Positions 1-11,819 of a stretch of DNA of 64,000 bases are shown piece after piece. Positions within the stretch are counted from its first letter, which is position 1, and each line of letters begins with the position of its first letter. The position numbers and the translations under genes are program-made. The stretch is from Hemibagrus wyckioides (Eukaryota > Chordata > Actinopteri > Siluriformes > Bagridae). Below the pieces are notes generated by a model. The model had not been told where the DNA came from. It worked only from the letters and a program-made list of their open reading frames with translations, and made no database searches. The DNA lies in contig NC_080711.1 in NCBI RefSeq assembly GCF_019097595.1, positions 10,052,428 through 10,116,427 of the forward strand. Reading direction: 5' to 3'.

Positions 1-109
1 TTGAGGGGAAAATACATAAAGAAATTTTGCTGTGAAAACAGACCAGTCTTGGAACCAGGTTGTCTGAAACTTAAATACGACTTCTCTGTGCCATGCATTT
101 GATATTCAG

Positions 110-221
110 GACATGGACTGGGCCAGCCTGGAGCCCTGCTCAGAGCATCTCCTCAGTCCTTATCTCTATCCAGTCCCTGATGACAGAGAACCCATACCAC
201 AATGAGCCAGGCTTTGAGCAG
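110..221 (+). CDS. ube2z: ube2z coding exon (first in window)
   Basis: The acceptor is ...ttcag at 105-109 and the donor is gtattt from 222. The exon encodes [20 protein letters not shown] and the helix [16 protein letters not shown]. The first base completes a codon begun in an exon outside the window, so the gene is cut by the window edge. Confidence 0.9.
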
Positions 222-3200
222 GTATTTATGTCTCAACCCCACTGGAGTATATGTTTAATAATTTTGGATTTTGTTTACTAGACTAATTAAACCTATGGAA
301 GCTGTTTCTATTAATCACTGACCTTGACATATTCCCATGTTTTTCAACCCCCATCCTGGAGTACTGCAGTTTTGTAGATTTTGTTTTCTACCTGCTCCCA
401 GATTAACCAGTTAAGCTCACTAGTTAATTAAAAAGCCTGAGATAGGGGGAACAGAGAAGAGAAAACGCCAAGATGTGTAGTACAGGGAAATACCGCTCTT
501 TTAAAATCATCATCATTGCCACAATTTCCTGCCTATAAGATTCAGTTTCATTATGCAGACACTTTGACTGAATCGAACAGGACAGTAGTATAAATAGGGA
601 AACATAGCAATCCTGAAGAAAAGTCTTATCCAAATATTATTTCATCTGATATCTAATTTTGGTTATAATGGGTTTTTTTTAAAACTTTCTTTTATCACCA
701 TCACATAATGGTTACCAAATGGGAAGGGTTAAGTCTAGCACAGACAATTATTGGTTTCTTGGGCTCCCAGCAACAGATGGCTGTGACATCTTCAGGATGC
801 AAGCACACCAACTCCCAGCAATAGGGTTAACGGTTTCCTGTGCACCTTTATGTAATAAAGTTAAAAAAATTGTTAGTTTTGCTGATTTAATGGTTTTTGT
901 ATTTGTTAGGAGAGGCACCCAGGAGACAGCAAGAACTACAATGAGTGCATCCGCCATGAGACAATGCGTGTGGCTGTTTGTGATATGTTGGAAGGAAAGG
1001 TGCCCTGTCCAGAGGCCTTGTGGTTAGTAACAATGCATTTTAGTATTTTAATTTTAATGTAAAAAAAAAAATGTAACTGTGTAAAAAAAATAAATAATGA
1101 AACTAAGATCAATCATGTCGGAGCCTTTTCCACTCTCACTGTGAAATGACAAATTAACTGAAAAACAATCACCTGGGTACAAACGTGTACACCCTTTTAT
1201 AATTGGGTATGTGGCTGTTTTCAAAATAAACAAATCACAATCAAGCTAATGTTCAAAAATGTCTAATAAAGATCAGCTGTTTTTGTAGGATTTTCTCCAA
1301 AAATGCATTTCTCCACATTCAACCGACCGCTTCTAGCCATGGTCCTCAAAGATCTTACAAATCATGTGTGGCATCTAACGTGTTGAAAGGTATCAGTCAG
1401 GAGAGAGATATGAAATAATTTCCAAAACATTAGCAGGACCATAACCTTAAAGCCAGTCATCAACAAATAGAGAATATGGAGCATCACAGTGACATCACCA
1501 AGAACAGGCTATTCCTCCAAAATAAGAACAAGAAAAAACTTACCAGGAAGTCTACCAAGGGACCTACAGCAACACTAAAAGAGCTACAGGAATATCTGGC
1601 AAGTAATAATTAGTCTGTGCATGTGACAACAATCTCTCAAGTCTTCAGATGGATGGGCTATGGGGTAGAGTGGCTAGACAGAAGCCCTTTTTTAAAAAAA
1701 AAAAAAAAATCTATAAATAAATCATGTGGCAAAACGTTTTATTGTCTAATGAGACTAATTAAAAAAGGTAAAACAATTTCACATAGTATGTTAAAAATAG
1801 TACATCACTAACCACATGGTGTAGCATGGTGGTGGTAGCATCATGCTTTAGGGCTGCTTTTCTTCACCTAAAGCTGGGGTTTTTATCAAGGTGGAAGGAA
1901 TCATGAACAGTTACAGATACCAGTCAATTTCAGTGCTCAACCTTCAGGTGTCAGCTAATAAGCTGAAGATAAAAGGGAATTTCACCCTTCAGCAAGACAG
2001 ACACCCAAATAAATACAACCAAATCAACTTTCAGCGTAACCAAAAGAAGCTTAAATGTTTTTGGATGACCCATCCAGAGCCCAATTTGATGGCGCTCTGT
2101 TTGACAAGAGAGAATGGGAAATTATTGACAAGAAGGATAGAAAAGAAACAACAGAAAAATGTAGCTTGGTCTGGTAGAACCAGAAATTGGTGACGACATG
2201 AATCAGCCAATTGTGTGTCTACAGTCCAGGCTGGTGGAGGTGGTATGATGGGTGTGGGGAATGTTTTCTTGGCAGACTTTGAGCCTTTTAATAGCAATCA
2301 TCGCTTGAATGCCACAGCGTATTTAAGTATTGTTGCTCACTTTGTGCATACTTTCAATTTGCTATCTTCTAATGGCTCCTTCCTACATGATAATGCACCG
2401 TGTCACGAAATAAAAATCGCCTCAAACTGGATTTATGAAGTTCATTTTCAGTCGCCTTCCAAGTCACCAGATCTGAATCCACTAGAACACCTTTGGGATG
2501 CTGAAGAACAGAAGATTCACATTATGAAAGTGCACTTCAAAAAAATCTGCAGGAATTGTGTAGAAATCATGTCAACTTAGACTAGAATCTCAAAGCAATG
2601 TTTCCAGTATTATGTCAAATCCATGCAATGAAGGATTGAGACGGTTTTGAGAGTAAACAAAGGCCCTAACCTGTATTATATAGTGCTCTTAATAAAGTGC
2701 TCTGTGTGTGAATATTGCTAAAGATTTATAGTGCTGTCATAAGCTTTCTAAGAGGAAGTGTTAATGCTCTGGGCTACTTATCAGAAGGTCTGGGGTTCAA
2801 AGCCCAGCAAAGCCACGCTCCCACTTTTGGGCCCTTAAACAAGCCCTTTAACCCTCTGTACTCAATTGTATCATAGCTGAGCATGCAGTCTGACTTCATC
2901 TTCCTAGCAAGATGAAATATGCAAAGAAAAGAATTACCCTAAGCTGTAATGTATAAATGACAAAATAAAGGCTTGCTGCTGCTGATACATAAACATATTT
3001 TGATGTTTTGCTGAAGAAAACTTTAGTAAGACAGAATAGGAATATCTTCTTTTTGGTTAGAAAAATTGGTTATAAAAACCACTAATTTCTATTCCTCTGT
3101 TTTTCAGGAGTGTGATGGAAAAGTCTTTTTTGCAGTACTATGACTTCTACGAAGGTGTTTGCAAAGAACGTCTTCACCTACAAGGACAAAACATGCAGGT

Positions 3201-4272
3201 ACTGGTATATGAGTGAATACAATTACTAAGACATTTTAAAACAAAGGGAATGAAAATGAAGCACATCTTGGCAGATATTTAAAGAGGTAGATTTATCGCA
3301 ACTCACCTATAATCTTTTGCATAAAGATTTTGTCATTTCCTTTAAATATACACTCTAAACAATAGTTATATGTTGAATTTAGGAGAAATATTGTCAGCAG
3401 TTCACAAAAAACTTAACAAAACTGTTCATCTCACCAATACATGCACCTGTAAGAAAAAAAACATAAGAAACTGATTATTTTGCAGTGGTCTCTCTATTTA
3501 TTTATTTATTTATTTTCCAGAGCTGTGTATATTACAATTTGTTCACATCTCACTATATTTTTTACAAAATAAGAGCTTGTCATGTTACAGAGAAACCCCA
3601 AAGTTTTTAAATCTGTTTATGTGGAACATCCACCATAAAGATAACACTGTGTTGTTGGACCACATTACTTTACTGGATAAGTTGCATCCTAAAAACTTGA
3701 AGATAAATTAATGTTAAATCAATGTTTGCATCTCCTGTAGTGTTCAGGTGAAAACCTTTTTTAGTTTACAAGCTACAAAATAAATCATTGTACAAGATAA
3801 ATGTTATCTTTCAACAACACAACAGTGAAAAAAGCAAGGCCAATAAATAAACAGATTGTAAAGATATTTTGCTCTGATTTGGACTAAATCAGATTTGGAC
3901 TGATTTGGAGATGAGACAAAAAAAAAAACCAATATCATAGCATACTCTAATCATTTCATTTAATCATTGATTTGTGAGAGTTAAAGAATATTTACAAAAC
4001 CAAAACGAAATGTTTTCTTGGTATAAGCATCTTCATTTTGTCTTAAAAGTATGCAGACATTTGCATATTACGTTTCTGTGTTTTGCTCTTCCCAGGATCC
4101 TTTCGGAGAGAAGAGAGGCCGTTTTGACTACCAGGGTCTGTTGGCGCGTCTCAGTGCCACACAGAGGCGATTGCGGGAAAAATGCTCTCCTGAGGACAAT
4201 GACGGTGACTCAGATTCTGACACCAGCTCATCTGGAACAGACCCAGACAGCCAGGGCAGCTCCCAGCCGTAG
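110..4272 (+). CDS. ube2z: UBE2Z, ubiquitin-conjugating enzyme E2 Z (3' part of gene)
   Basis: Spliced exons 110-221, 910-1022, 3108-3198 and 4096-4272 join in frame to 163 codons plus the stop (TAG 4270-4272). The product matches the C-terminal half of UBE2Z (USE1). It starts at [10 protein letters not shown], just after the E2 active-site segment, and continues through [55 protein letters not shown] and [13 protein letters not shown] to an acidic Ser/Asp-rich tail. In the family, UBE2Z accepts ubiquitin or FAT10 from UBA6 and has this long C-terminal extension beyond the UBC fold. The catalytic cysteine belongs to the exon just upstream and is outside the window. All junctions are GT-AG. 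Introns 2 and 3 carry old transposon sequence, but the reading frame is intact. The igf2bp1 gene lies about 13.5 kb downstream on the same strand, as in human 17q21. The family assignment is very secure. Confidence 0.95.
222..909 (+). other. ube2z intron
   Basis: AT-rich intron sequence. I see no repeat family, conserved block or coding potential in it. Confidence 0.8.
910..1022 (+). CDS. ube2z: ube2z coding exon
   Basis: The acceptor is tgttag (904-909) and the donor is gttagt at 1023. It encodes [20 protein letters not shown] followed by [17 protein letters not shown]. The split codon TG|G is finished by the exon at 3108. Confidence 0.9.
1165..2150 (+). mobile_element. Degenerate Tc1/mariner element (first family) in ube2z intron
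   Basis: This stretch reads like a decayed fish Tc1 transposon. It begins near a terminal-like 'acacccttttataattggg'. It passes 'ccatggtcctcaaagatc' at the old transposase start and 'ttgaaaggtatcagtcagga', and contains 'gaatatctggcaagta'. Further on are 'gcatggtggtggtagcatca' (1827 onward) and 'ggaatcatgaacagttacag'. These follow the order of an autonomous element's transposase gene on the + strand. Stops and frameshifts break the frame throughout, so it is a dead copy. The right terminus is missing: the copy gives way to a second Tc1 family near 2150. Confidence 0.8.
2152..2715 (+). mobile_element. Degenerate Tc1/mariner element (second family), 3' half
   Basis: The sequence from 2155 carries remains of a second Tc1 transposase, including the block NVAWSGRTR and then [56 protein letters not shown] and [15 protein letters not shown]. 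The open stretch 2215-2580 covers much of the DDE catalytic half, including HDNAPCH and [12 protein letters not shown]. The right end 'taataaagtgctctgtgtgt' (about 2691-2710) resembles the terminus of this family. The N-terminal DNA-binding half is absent, so the copy is inactive. Confidence 0.85.
2215..2580 (+). pseudogene. Tc1-like transposase fragment (DDE half)
   Basis: The 121-codon open stretch contains the Tc1 signatures [22 protein letters not shown] and [12 protein letters not shown], which are the core of the DDE/D domain. A full Tc1 transposase is about 340 residues with an N-terminal paired-like HTH domain that is missing here. In this intron it is a relic with no sign of a host role. 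Confidence 0.85.
2750..2990 (+). repeat. tRNA-derived SINE, + orientation, in ube2z intron
   Basis: The sequence reads 'atgctctgggctacttatca' (box A-like), then 'ggttcaaagcc' at 2794-2804 (box B of the internal Pol III promoter). This is followed by a body with 'gggcccttaaacaagccctt' and a tail 'aaataaaggcttgctgctgc'. That order is typical of abundant fish tRNA-derived SINEs. It lies immediately 3' of the Tc1 relic. Confidence 0.75.
3108..3198 (+). CDS. ube2z: ube2z coding exon
   Basis: The acceptor is tttttcag and the donor is gtactg at 3199. It encodes [20 protein letters not shown] then [10 protein letters not shown], colinear with human UBE2Z. Confidence 0.92.
3199..4095 (+). other. Last ube2z intron
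   Basis: AT-rich intron with a short (ATTT)n run near 3495-3515. I see no recognisable transposon or gene in it. Confidence 0.75.
4096..4272 (+). CDS. ube2z: ube2z terminal coding exon
   Basis: The acceptor is cttcccag (4088-4095). It encodes [20 protein letters not shown], then a charged region, an acidic stretch ([18 protein letters not shown]) and the end QGSSQP-stop. The Ser/Asp-rich end matches the UBE2Z tail. Confidence 0.92.
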   Translation, partial: DPFGEKRGRFDYQGLLARLSATQRRLREKCSPEDNDGDSDSDTSSSGTDPDSQGSSQP

Positions 4273-4860
4273 AGTGGCACAACGGAAATATGAGAAAGCA
4301 TTTGTCTTTCCCGCACCTCGGACGCTTTTTAACAAGCAAAACGCACAGAGATTGAGAGACGTTTTGGAGTCTGATGATTAGCACAGGATTAGTCTAGTTC
4401 CTGGTTCTTTTGAACGGTTTGTTTTTCCTCTCCTTCTCTGCTAGCCAGTGGTTGCCTCTTTTCTTCGCTGAGGGAGAGATGTCGAGTCATTTATGGGAAT
4501 GGGACTAGAAGATGCAATGTGTATATGTGTGTGAGAGAGATGCTATGAGTGTCAGCAGTTCAGCTCCGCTTATCGGAGCACATATTTACGTACCCCATTT
4601 TTCACGTCATCTGGTGGTCATTCACACACACTAGAATAAGAGCTACTTCCACCTCAGTCCTGAATAGGACACCATACATTGTAGTGCTCTGGTACCACTC
4701 CAGCACTCTGTTTCCTGGTCTTATTTCTGTTCACTTAATGTCTTCATGGTAATCTCAACATTTATCCATTACATCATTACAAATATTTTGAATATTATGA
4801 ATGGAGTTGGTTAATTTTGACAGGAGTTCATAATAAATTGCTTTACCTGATCTAAGAAAA
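4273..4860 (+). other. ube2z: ube2z 3' UTR (end uncertain)
   Basis: Follows the TAG stop. A canonical AATAAA at 4832-4837 is a plausible poly(A) signal. A further signal in 'aacaataaacg' (about 5491-5498) would give a longer form ending next to the reverse-strand Tc1 relic. Transcript data are needed to choose. Confidence 0.55.
4832..4837 (+). terminator. Candidate ube2z poly(A) signal AATAAA
   Basis: Canonical hexamer 560 bases after the stop codon. The downstream region is U-rich. Use is inferred. Confidence 0.4.
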
Positions 4861-5555
4861 AAGGCTGATGCAACTAAATGTAAATACTTAAATATTGTGC
4901 ATAGAAAAATCTTTATTTTACTGTCAATTGTGCATTAAATGCTATTGAAGAGACTTTGTGTGTTGGTATATTTTGGTCAGTAAGCTCATCAGCTCTTAAT
5001 TTGGGTTATGTGTTGTTGGGGAGAGTTGTCCTATTTGTATTTTGTTTGTACAGTCAAAGAACCTTATTCCTGTTTAGCCTGATTAAATATGTTGGTTGAA
5101 TAAGAACATAAGGGCTCTCCTTTCTTTGTATAAAATGTTTGAACTCGCACGTTTTTGAGACCTAGTACATAATCTGTCTTATTGACCTCTAATGTATTTA
5201 CTTTATTGGTAAAATCTAACTCTATCCTTGTTCAAAGTTGTCTGTGGTCTTTTGTCTTTGCACTATACAATATTTTCTACTACAAATTTATAATGTATAG
5301 AAATTCCTCTGAAGGGCTCATGTGACTCCTTTGCCTCCCAATGTTACAGAAATGCAAGATCTTCAGGATCTTTTCTGCATGTAGCCTTATATCGGGATTG
5401 TGATTTTGAGCCCAAGAGATCAGTTTTTTTTTAAATATTCAATGATTGTTTAAAAATGAACAGTTTGGTTTGAGAGTGATGGAAACAAGAACAATAAACG
5501 TTGACAATTAAATCTGTCCAGCAGATGGTGCTACTAAACAACTGTTCCGTAACTG

Positions 5556-6345
5556 CTCACTTTATTAAGAACACTACACTAAAACTGTAAAGGATCTTCC
5601 TAACCTCTGGTTTTTGTCGCATGGAATTCTTACGCATGATTTTGGAATTGCAGATTTGAGAATCTCCATACGAACATGACTTAAAAAGGGGCCAAATGTG
5701 TACCAAGAAAACATTCCCCACACCGTTACACCACCAGCAGTGAGCCAGAACTGTTAACACAAAGCAGATGGGGTCCATGGATTCATGGATTGGAGTTATG
5801 CCAAATTCTGACACTACCATCTGCATGTCGCAGCAGAAATCAACATTCATCAGACCAGGTGATGTTTTTCTAATCTTCACCTGTCCATGTTCAGAAATCC
5901 TGTGCCCACTGTAGCCTCTGATTCCTCTCAGATTCCTCTTCCTGGCTGACAGTGTGGTCTTCTGCTGTTGTAGCCCATTTACCTCAAACTTTCATATGTG
6001 TTTCGCCCTTCTGCTAACCATGGTTATACAGACAGGTTGTTTGAGCTGCCATAGCCGTCTTGTCAGCTCAAATTAGTCTGGCTATTCTCCTGTGTCCTCT
6101 CTCATCAGCAAAACATTTCTGCCTGCAGAGCTGCCTCTAACTGGATTTTTGTGTTTGTTTTGTTTTGTTTTATTCTATGTATTCTATGCCTCATTCTATG
6201 TAAACTCTAGAGAATGGGTTTTTTTTTTTTTTAATATATTCAAGCCAACCCATCTGGCACAAGCAACCATGCTACCTTCAAAGTCACTGACATCACAGTT
6301 TTAAATAAATGTACAGGTTTTCTTAATAATGTAGCCATGGACTTG
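5556..6345 (-). mobile_element. Tc1/mariner relic, reverse orientation, downstream of ube2z
   Basis: Read on the minus strand this is a decayed copy of the same family as the 2152-2715 relic. It keeps the block HESMDPICFVLTV.AHCWWCNGVGNVF at 5680-5790 and fragments of the N-terminal region across 5880-6300 ('cagtctggctattctcctgt' and 'catctggcacaagcaaccat'). The ends 'cactttattaagaacact' (5558-5575) and 'ttttcttaataatg' (6317-6330) are imperfect inverted repeats. The C-terminal catalytic part has been lost by internal deletion. It cannot encode a functional transposase. Confidence 0.8.
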
Positions 6346-6950
6346 CCTATGGGGATTGATCACAAACTTAGAAAAGAAAATGAAGGTTAATGGTTGTTTT
6401 TGGTGGAGCTTAAGCTGAAACCTCTGTGGTTTTGCACGTGTTAGTGTTTGTTGAATCCAGTTTTGACCAGACAACACTTTTTTTTCACCAAATGGATATC
6501 TTTTTCTGTCATAGAGAGCAGGCATTAAAATATCTTTAAACAGGAATTGGTTGTCTAATTGTAAGTACTAAGTTTCCCGTGTTTGCTAAATGAGACAACA
6601 AATGTGTAAATAATTTAATGCATGCACTAATTACATCTATAAATATATATTTATATATATAAATATAAATATACTGACTTTCTGTTCATGGCAGATAGCA
6701 GAATGTCTTTGTAAAAAAAATTTTTACTTAGAATACATGAGTAGAACCAAGACAAGTATTTTAATAAATTCAAAAATAAAACATGTTCTGCTTAACATGT
6801 TTTATTAATTGCATATACATTTATGTATGTGAATACTGAAGTACATATAGGAAGATATAAAAATCAATCACATTTTAGTTAATAAGTATTGCATATTATG
6901 ATTTTCTGAGGCGCCTAAAACCTTAATATTCAAACAGGATACTGAATTCT

Positions 6951-6982
6951 TTCTTCTTCTTCTTCTTCTTCTTCTTCTTCTA

Positions 6983-7024
<42 letters not shown>
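6951..7024 (+). repeat. (TTC)n followed by (TTA)n microsatellite
   Basis: Ten TTC/CTT units run directly into about twelve TTA units after a short T-rich bridge. Confidence 0.95.
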
Positions 7025-7799
7025 TAACAGCTATAATAAGGCAAAAAGCAAAGTCCAATAAGAAGTTAGTTTTGGAAAGAACTGTAATTATGCATAATTC
7101 TTCATAATCCTTCATTTTAAAAGATTTTAAAGACTCATGTCAAATGTAAGGTATTTGCTCTAATGATAGTGTACAACTGATAACATTTCACAGGTCTAAA
7201 GATTATTTAGATCCAAATTGGATCCCACTTTCCTAATAGAAACCCGGCTCTAATTAATTAAATTGCCTTCTTGTGCATTATTCCTATTTGTATTCAGTAT
7301 TCATAAACCAGAACACTAGAATACTAGTTTTAATCAGTCACTGTGAAATTTATGTGGAAATTCATTACCATTTATTTAAAACAATTTAAAGTGATCTAAC
7401 AGTTTTGTTAAACTATTAGATTCACTTCACAGGAGATTCCCAAATAATAATCTACATTATTTACATACACATGCCAAATAAAAGTAAACAAACAAATAAT
7501 TAAATGATTGCTCATTTTAAACATTAAAGGTACAAACATACATAAAACATATTGTTCTAACGACAGAATAATGTGCGCAGAAACAAAGTTAAGTAGAATT
7601 GTAGTACTATGTGAATTAGACAACAACAGAATCTCAAAATAGTTGATACTCTACCATTTTGTAAACATGTCTAGACTTTAGTCCTAAATCCCTCTGTCAA
7701 AAACATGAATCTGTGCTTTCTTTGTTGGTATTGGGACAGAGCTTGGATCCCCTTCAATCACTATACTTTATGAATGCCATGATCTTAAACATGATCAAA

Positions 7800-7827
7800 A
7801 GAAGAAGAAGAAGAAGAAGAAGAAGAG
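7800..7827 (+). repeat. (GAA)n microsatellite
   Basis: About nine GAA units, followed by purine-only sequence to about 7850. It is complementary to the (TTC)n run 820 bases upstream. Confidence 0.95.
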
Positions 7828-8439
7828 TGAGAAGAGGGAAGAGGAGAAGGATTGTAAAACACCACTAAAGAAGGTTAACATAATTTTATGTATACTCAGA
7901 TCAATCTAACAAATTAGCAGATACCAAAAAATCAATATAGACAATCTAGTACTAGATATTACAGATTGATGTTTGGTATCTCTTCATCTCTCTTTGAAAG
8001 CAAGGCTGAATGTGTTCTTCACTGTTATGATGTCAGATTACTCTGAGCATCCTTACTGCAACAAAAGGAAAAATGATTTATATTACACATTATTATGTTT
8101 TTGTTAACCATGGCAGTGTTTCTTTTGTCTACTAACACTCTACACGTTTCAGTTTAATGGCAGAGCTCTTCAGGTTGCATTTGGGTTTCGTTTTGCTCCA
8201 AAATGGAGAGTTTGGATGGAGGAGATGATAATGTTCCGGGTTACAATAAACGACAGTGAACAGTGTTTTATATCTCGATGGTATTCTTGGATCAAACTTC
8301 TATCAAACGTGCTCTATTTCTGTAAAGTTGGTCGCACTTGTTTGTTTGAGGCTCAGGTCTTTCATCCCATAATAGAAAACAATACCAGGTCAAAATCTTG
8401 ACGCATCACCTTTAAGCAGTGGAAATGTTCACTTGTGAT

Positions 8440-8720
8440 TATGAAGTAGTGAGAATTGCGCTCAGTGAGGAGGCGGAGCTTCCGGCCAATCGATCAGAAC
8501 AGTGGAACTTATCCTGTTTATGCAGTTTTACTGCAGATTAACTCACTGTGAAGAGGGAGAAAACACTGAGAAGAAAACAACCTTACAGACACGCGATCAC
8601 AATCGTTTACAAGCCAAAAAGCAGAGGTTCGATTATAAATAAATTAAGAGTTTTACAGATGAACTCTGAACGCTGAATAAGCTTACCCTAGAGCAAAACA
8701 AAAGACCATTTTACTCAAAC
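8440..8720. promoter_or_regulatory. Promoter- or enhancer-like patch in intergenic region
   Basis: A GC-box-like 'aggcggagc' (8471-8479), an ETS-type CTTCCGG (8479-8485) and a CCAAT box (8486-8490) are packed within 20 bases in otherwise AT-rich DNA. No coding exon follows. It may be a distal element or the start of a non-coding transcript. This is inference from motifs only. Confidence 0.3.
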
Positions 8721-8814
8721 AAGCATGGATAACAAGCTGAGCTCTTTATAAGTGGTAGTAGTGTTTACGATTTCTATATTTATAAAACTTTAACTACTCT
8801 CATTTGTGTTTTTT

Positions 8815-8816
<2 letters not shown>

Positions 8817-8879
<63 letters not shown>
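8817..8879 (+). repeat. (TA)n microsatellite
   Basis: About 30 TA dinucleotides followed by 'cacacaac'. Perfect AT runs of this length can extrude cruciforms. Confidence 0.97.
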
Positions 8880-8884
<5 letters not shown>

Positions 8885-11470
8885 ACTGCGTAGTCAAATA
8901 ACGCGCCTTAATTACACTGAATAGTCGTTTTAATAGAATTCTTAAACATTTGTCTTAATTTAATTCATCGCGTCGTTAAACTACGATCATTGTGTATGGG
9001 TAATTAAGTGCTTCATGTCTTCGTGTAACTAGTGAACCTGTTAGTTCTGCGTCTTTCGAATAAGAAATGACGTAACGACCCCTTTTTACGTCTTACACTT
9101 AAGGTTTATGTCATATACAAAACGACGCTATCGCTTAATTGTTTTTGAATAGCAGGCGAAAAGGTATAATGTTGCTATTTTTAAGATATTCGAGCCACCT
9201 TCATTTCCAAACGAAATGAAAATAATGAACCCGTTTCCAGCCAGGGGTGTTATTTCTATGGTCCATTGCAAAAGGTTTAACTAGGACAAACGAAATGCAA
9301 AACCAAGGCGTGAAGAGATGTGTGGTTTAGACAGATTAACCTTTTACAGAATTAGAAATGAACAGCATAATTTGAAGAGAAGGCTTTTCCCGAAACTTGT
9401 GTTTTGGTATGTGCTTTACTTTCGAACAAACTAGTACTATTAACAGATATAAAATGCGACTGGGAAGAACCCGATTAGCAGCATGTGGAATTTGGTGTGT
9501 GTTCATGTATGTAGGCTTTTGTATGTTCTTTTTCCTCTCTTGCTTGAGCTGCTGAAGTTGCATTATCTTCGCACGCCCGCTTGGTGGGAGCAGCTACTTC
9601 ACTTTCTCCAGGTTACCAGCGCGTGCTACAAATTAGCAATATACTACCCCAAAACTCTCCAAGTATTTGACGCGTGCACTGGAGATGTAGGTGCATTTTG
9701 AACGACCCTTCAATACAAAACAATGCAACAATATTTCAGAACTCTGGTCAGTTTTGAACAGCTTTAAAAACTAAAATCACCGCGTTTCTCTTACACTGAA
9801 ATAATCAGTATATAAATCTGTTTATAATGTATGGTAAGATAAAAGTGTGTGATGGTATGACGTCATCCGTTATACACTGAAATGCTAGATACAGACAAGC
9901 ACAAAAGTTTCTAGTAAGATAATTATAGCAAGGTGATGTTTCTCAGATGTTTCTTGGCTATCATGTACACCAAATAGTGTATGTTATGGCTACTAATAAA
10001 TAATGTAACAAATATTCTCTGTAAGTAGGAGATGGGTTAGTTGTAGATACAGACACAAACTCCCAACATTAAAGTACAACAATATTTCAGAGCACTAGAC
10101 ATGTTTAAACAGAAATTTCAATTAGACTAAATTTATCAATTTATAAATGTGTTCATATTTTATGGTAATCTGTTCAAGTGTGTGTTTGAGTGCAGATGTT
10201 TTGACATTAGCACATGCACAATAATGCATATTAAGCTATTATTATTGTAAATAAATAACAAATACTATTAGTTCTCCGTAATATTTTTTTTTTTAACAAA
10301 CTGTCAATACATTTCAGAATACTGGAGTGTAGTAAATGTAGACATACACTAAAATTAGCAATTAATAAATTTGTTGATAATCTACAGTACTATGTAGAGG
10401 TGGGGCATTTAAATGTTAAATGGGGTTAACAGGTCCTTATCACATATAACATCTAATGCTATAAATAACTTCTCCAACAAATATTATTGAAGTTCTACAA
10501 ATACAGGACATCACAACACTTTACACAGCCTGAAAATGCATTAAACATTTTTCCAAAACTCAATTTATCAATTTATCTATAAATCTGTCAGTTTAAAATG
10601 CCAGACTCAATATGTATACATGTGATTGGGGGTGCAAAAAGCAAGTGCAAAAGTTAAAGCTTTTTCAACAAAATTTGGTGTGTTGGGATTTTTTTATTTA
10701 TTTAATTCCTGATTAGACTGTGTAACAATGTAGAAGGGAGAGATAAGAGGTAAGCTGTAAATATAAAGTTTTCTAAACGAAACTTCAACAATACAGCATT
10801 GGGACAATACACTAAAGAGTTTGAACAGTCAAGCACAAATGTTTGATTTTACAAAAAATAGGACATTTGGTGTGTAAGATTACACAAATCATTGTCACAT
10901 AAATGATTCAGTTGTGTATATTAAGATTCTAATAATGAAAACAAACTAAGGATATCAGTTCCGTTTGTATTTAGTTCCCTGTATTGCATGCTCTAATAAC
11001 TTATATGCCCACCTTCATAAATGACTCCAACTTTTTAGATCCTCTGAGCAGCTTTTGGAAGCCCTGGTTTTAATATTCAGCCCTTCATTAGTCCAAAACT
11101 CTGCCACATTTGCTTTCCCAATCAGGAAACCCATTCTTCCTGACATTTGTTATAAATGTTGCCAGATGTCATAATCTGCCTTCTTCAGATAAACACTGCA
11201 GACCAAGAGGATCAAAATTTCATTTCTAACATTTTTGAAATCTCGTTTTCTTGAATATTTTAAAACATTTCCGTTTGTTTGTTTGTTTTCTTCACACAAA
11301 AGTGCAAACATTTGTACTTGAATGTTTGGTGTAAAGCCTAAAAATGCAGAGCAGCACATAAGCAATATACTAGAGTGCTCCTATGCAGCAAAGGATGTTG
11401 TGTTGAGCTGAATCAATACTGTATCGTTTATTGTATGGTTTATATTTTTTTATTGTGTGTCTATTATCTG
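8885..11470. other. Intergenic region, no gene seen
   Basis: CpG dinucleotides are more frequent than in the flanks from about 8885 to 9720 (for example 'acgtaacgacc' at 9070-9080). The rest is AT-rich and featureless. Short open frames such as 9483-9701 lack any recognisable domain. Confidence 0.6.
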
Positions 11471-11489
11471 TATTAATTGGATGCTTTCC

Positions 11490-11645
11490 ATTTTGCATCT
11501 GCCTGTGTTAGGTATCCCTTTTGTCTGACATTGTTTCGTGTTAAGTGTAGCACCATGATTTTGGGTGGAACTACATTTCGTTCCTCACGTTTCATCTGTC
11601 TGTGCTGAGAGGAACAACAATAAAGCCAACCTGGCTTGACATGGG
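11490..11645 (+). repeat. Retroposon 3'-tail fragment
   Basis: The order 'gtagcaccatgattttggg', 'tctgtgctgagaggaac' and 'aacaataaagccaacctg' resembles the tail of a common fish non-LTR retroposon that ends in 'gacaataaag' plus a short repeat. No reverse transcriptase is present. The family name is uncertain. Confidence 0.45.
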
Positions 11646-11819
11646 CAAGCTTAGACACAAAATGTTGTTATTCTTTATCGAAAAGCCTAATCGCCGATCT
11701 TTGGTGGTACATATCTACTTAAACAGTTCTCTTTACGAATTCATAATAATTACTGCAAAAACGTTGATGAAGAAGAGTCACAGCTGAAGGATTTCACCTC
11801 TTCAAATCAAAATGGGGGA

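Larger units (their letters stand above)
6346..8140. other. AT-rich intergenic DNA with trinucleotide repeats
   Basis: No gene is recognisable. The stretch contains short AT runs near 6640-6670, (TTC)n at 6951-6980 and (TTA)n at 6989-7024, and (GAA)n at 7800-7827. The open frames in it are short and of low complexity. Confidence 0.7.

Noticed and set aside
2750..2990. Functional tRNA gene
   Set aside because: Box A and box B are present, but there is no cloverleaf with a sensible anticodon arm, and a SINE body and tail follow.
9483..9701. 72-codon open frame in the CpG-enriched intergenic patch
   Set aside because: Hydrophobic but unrecognised product, with no splice partners or poly(A) signal in context.
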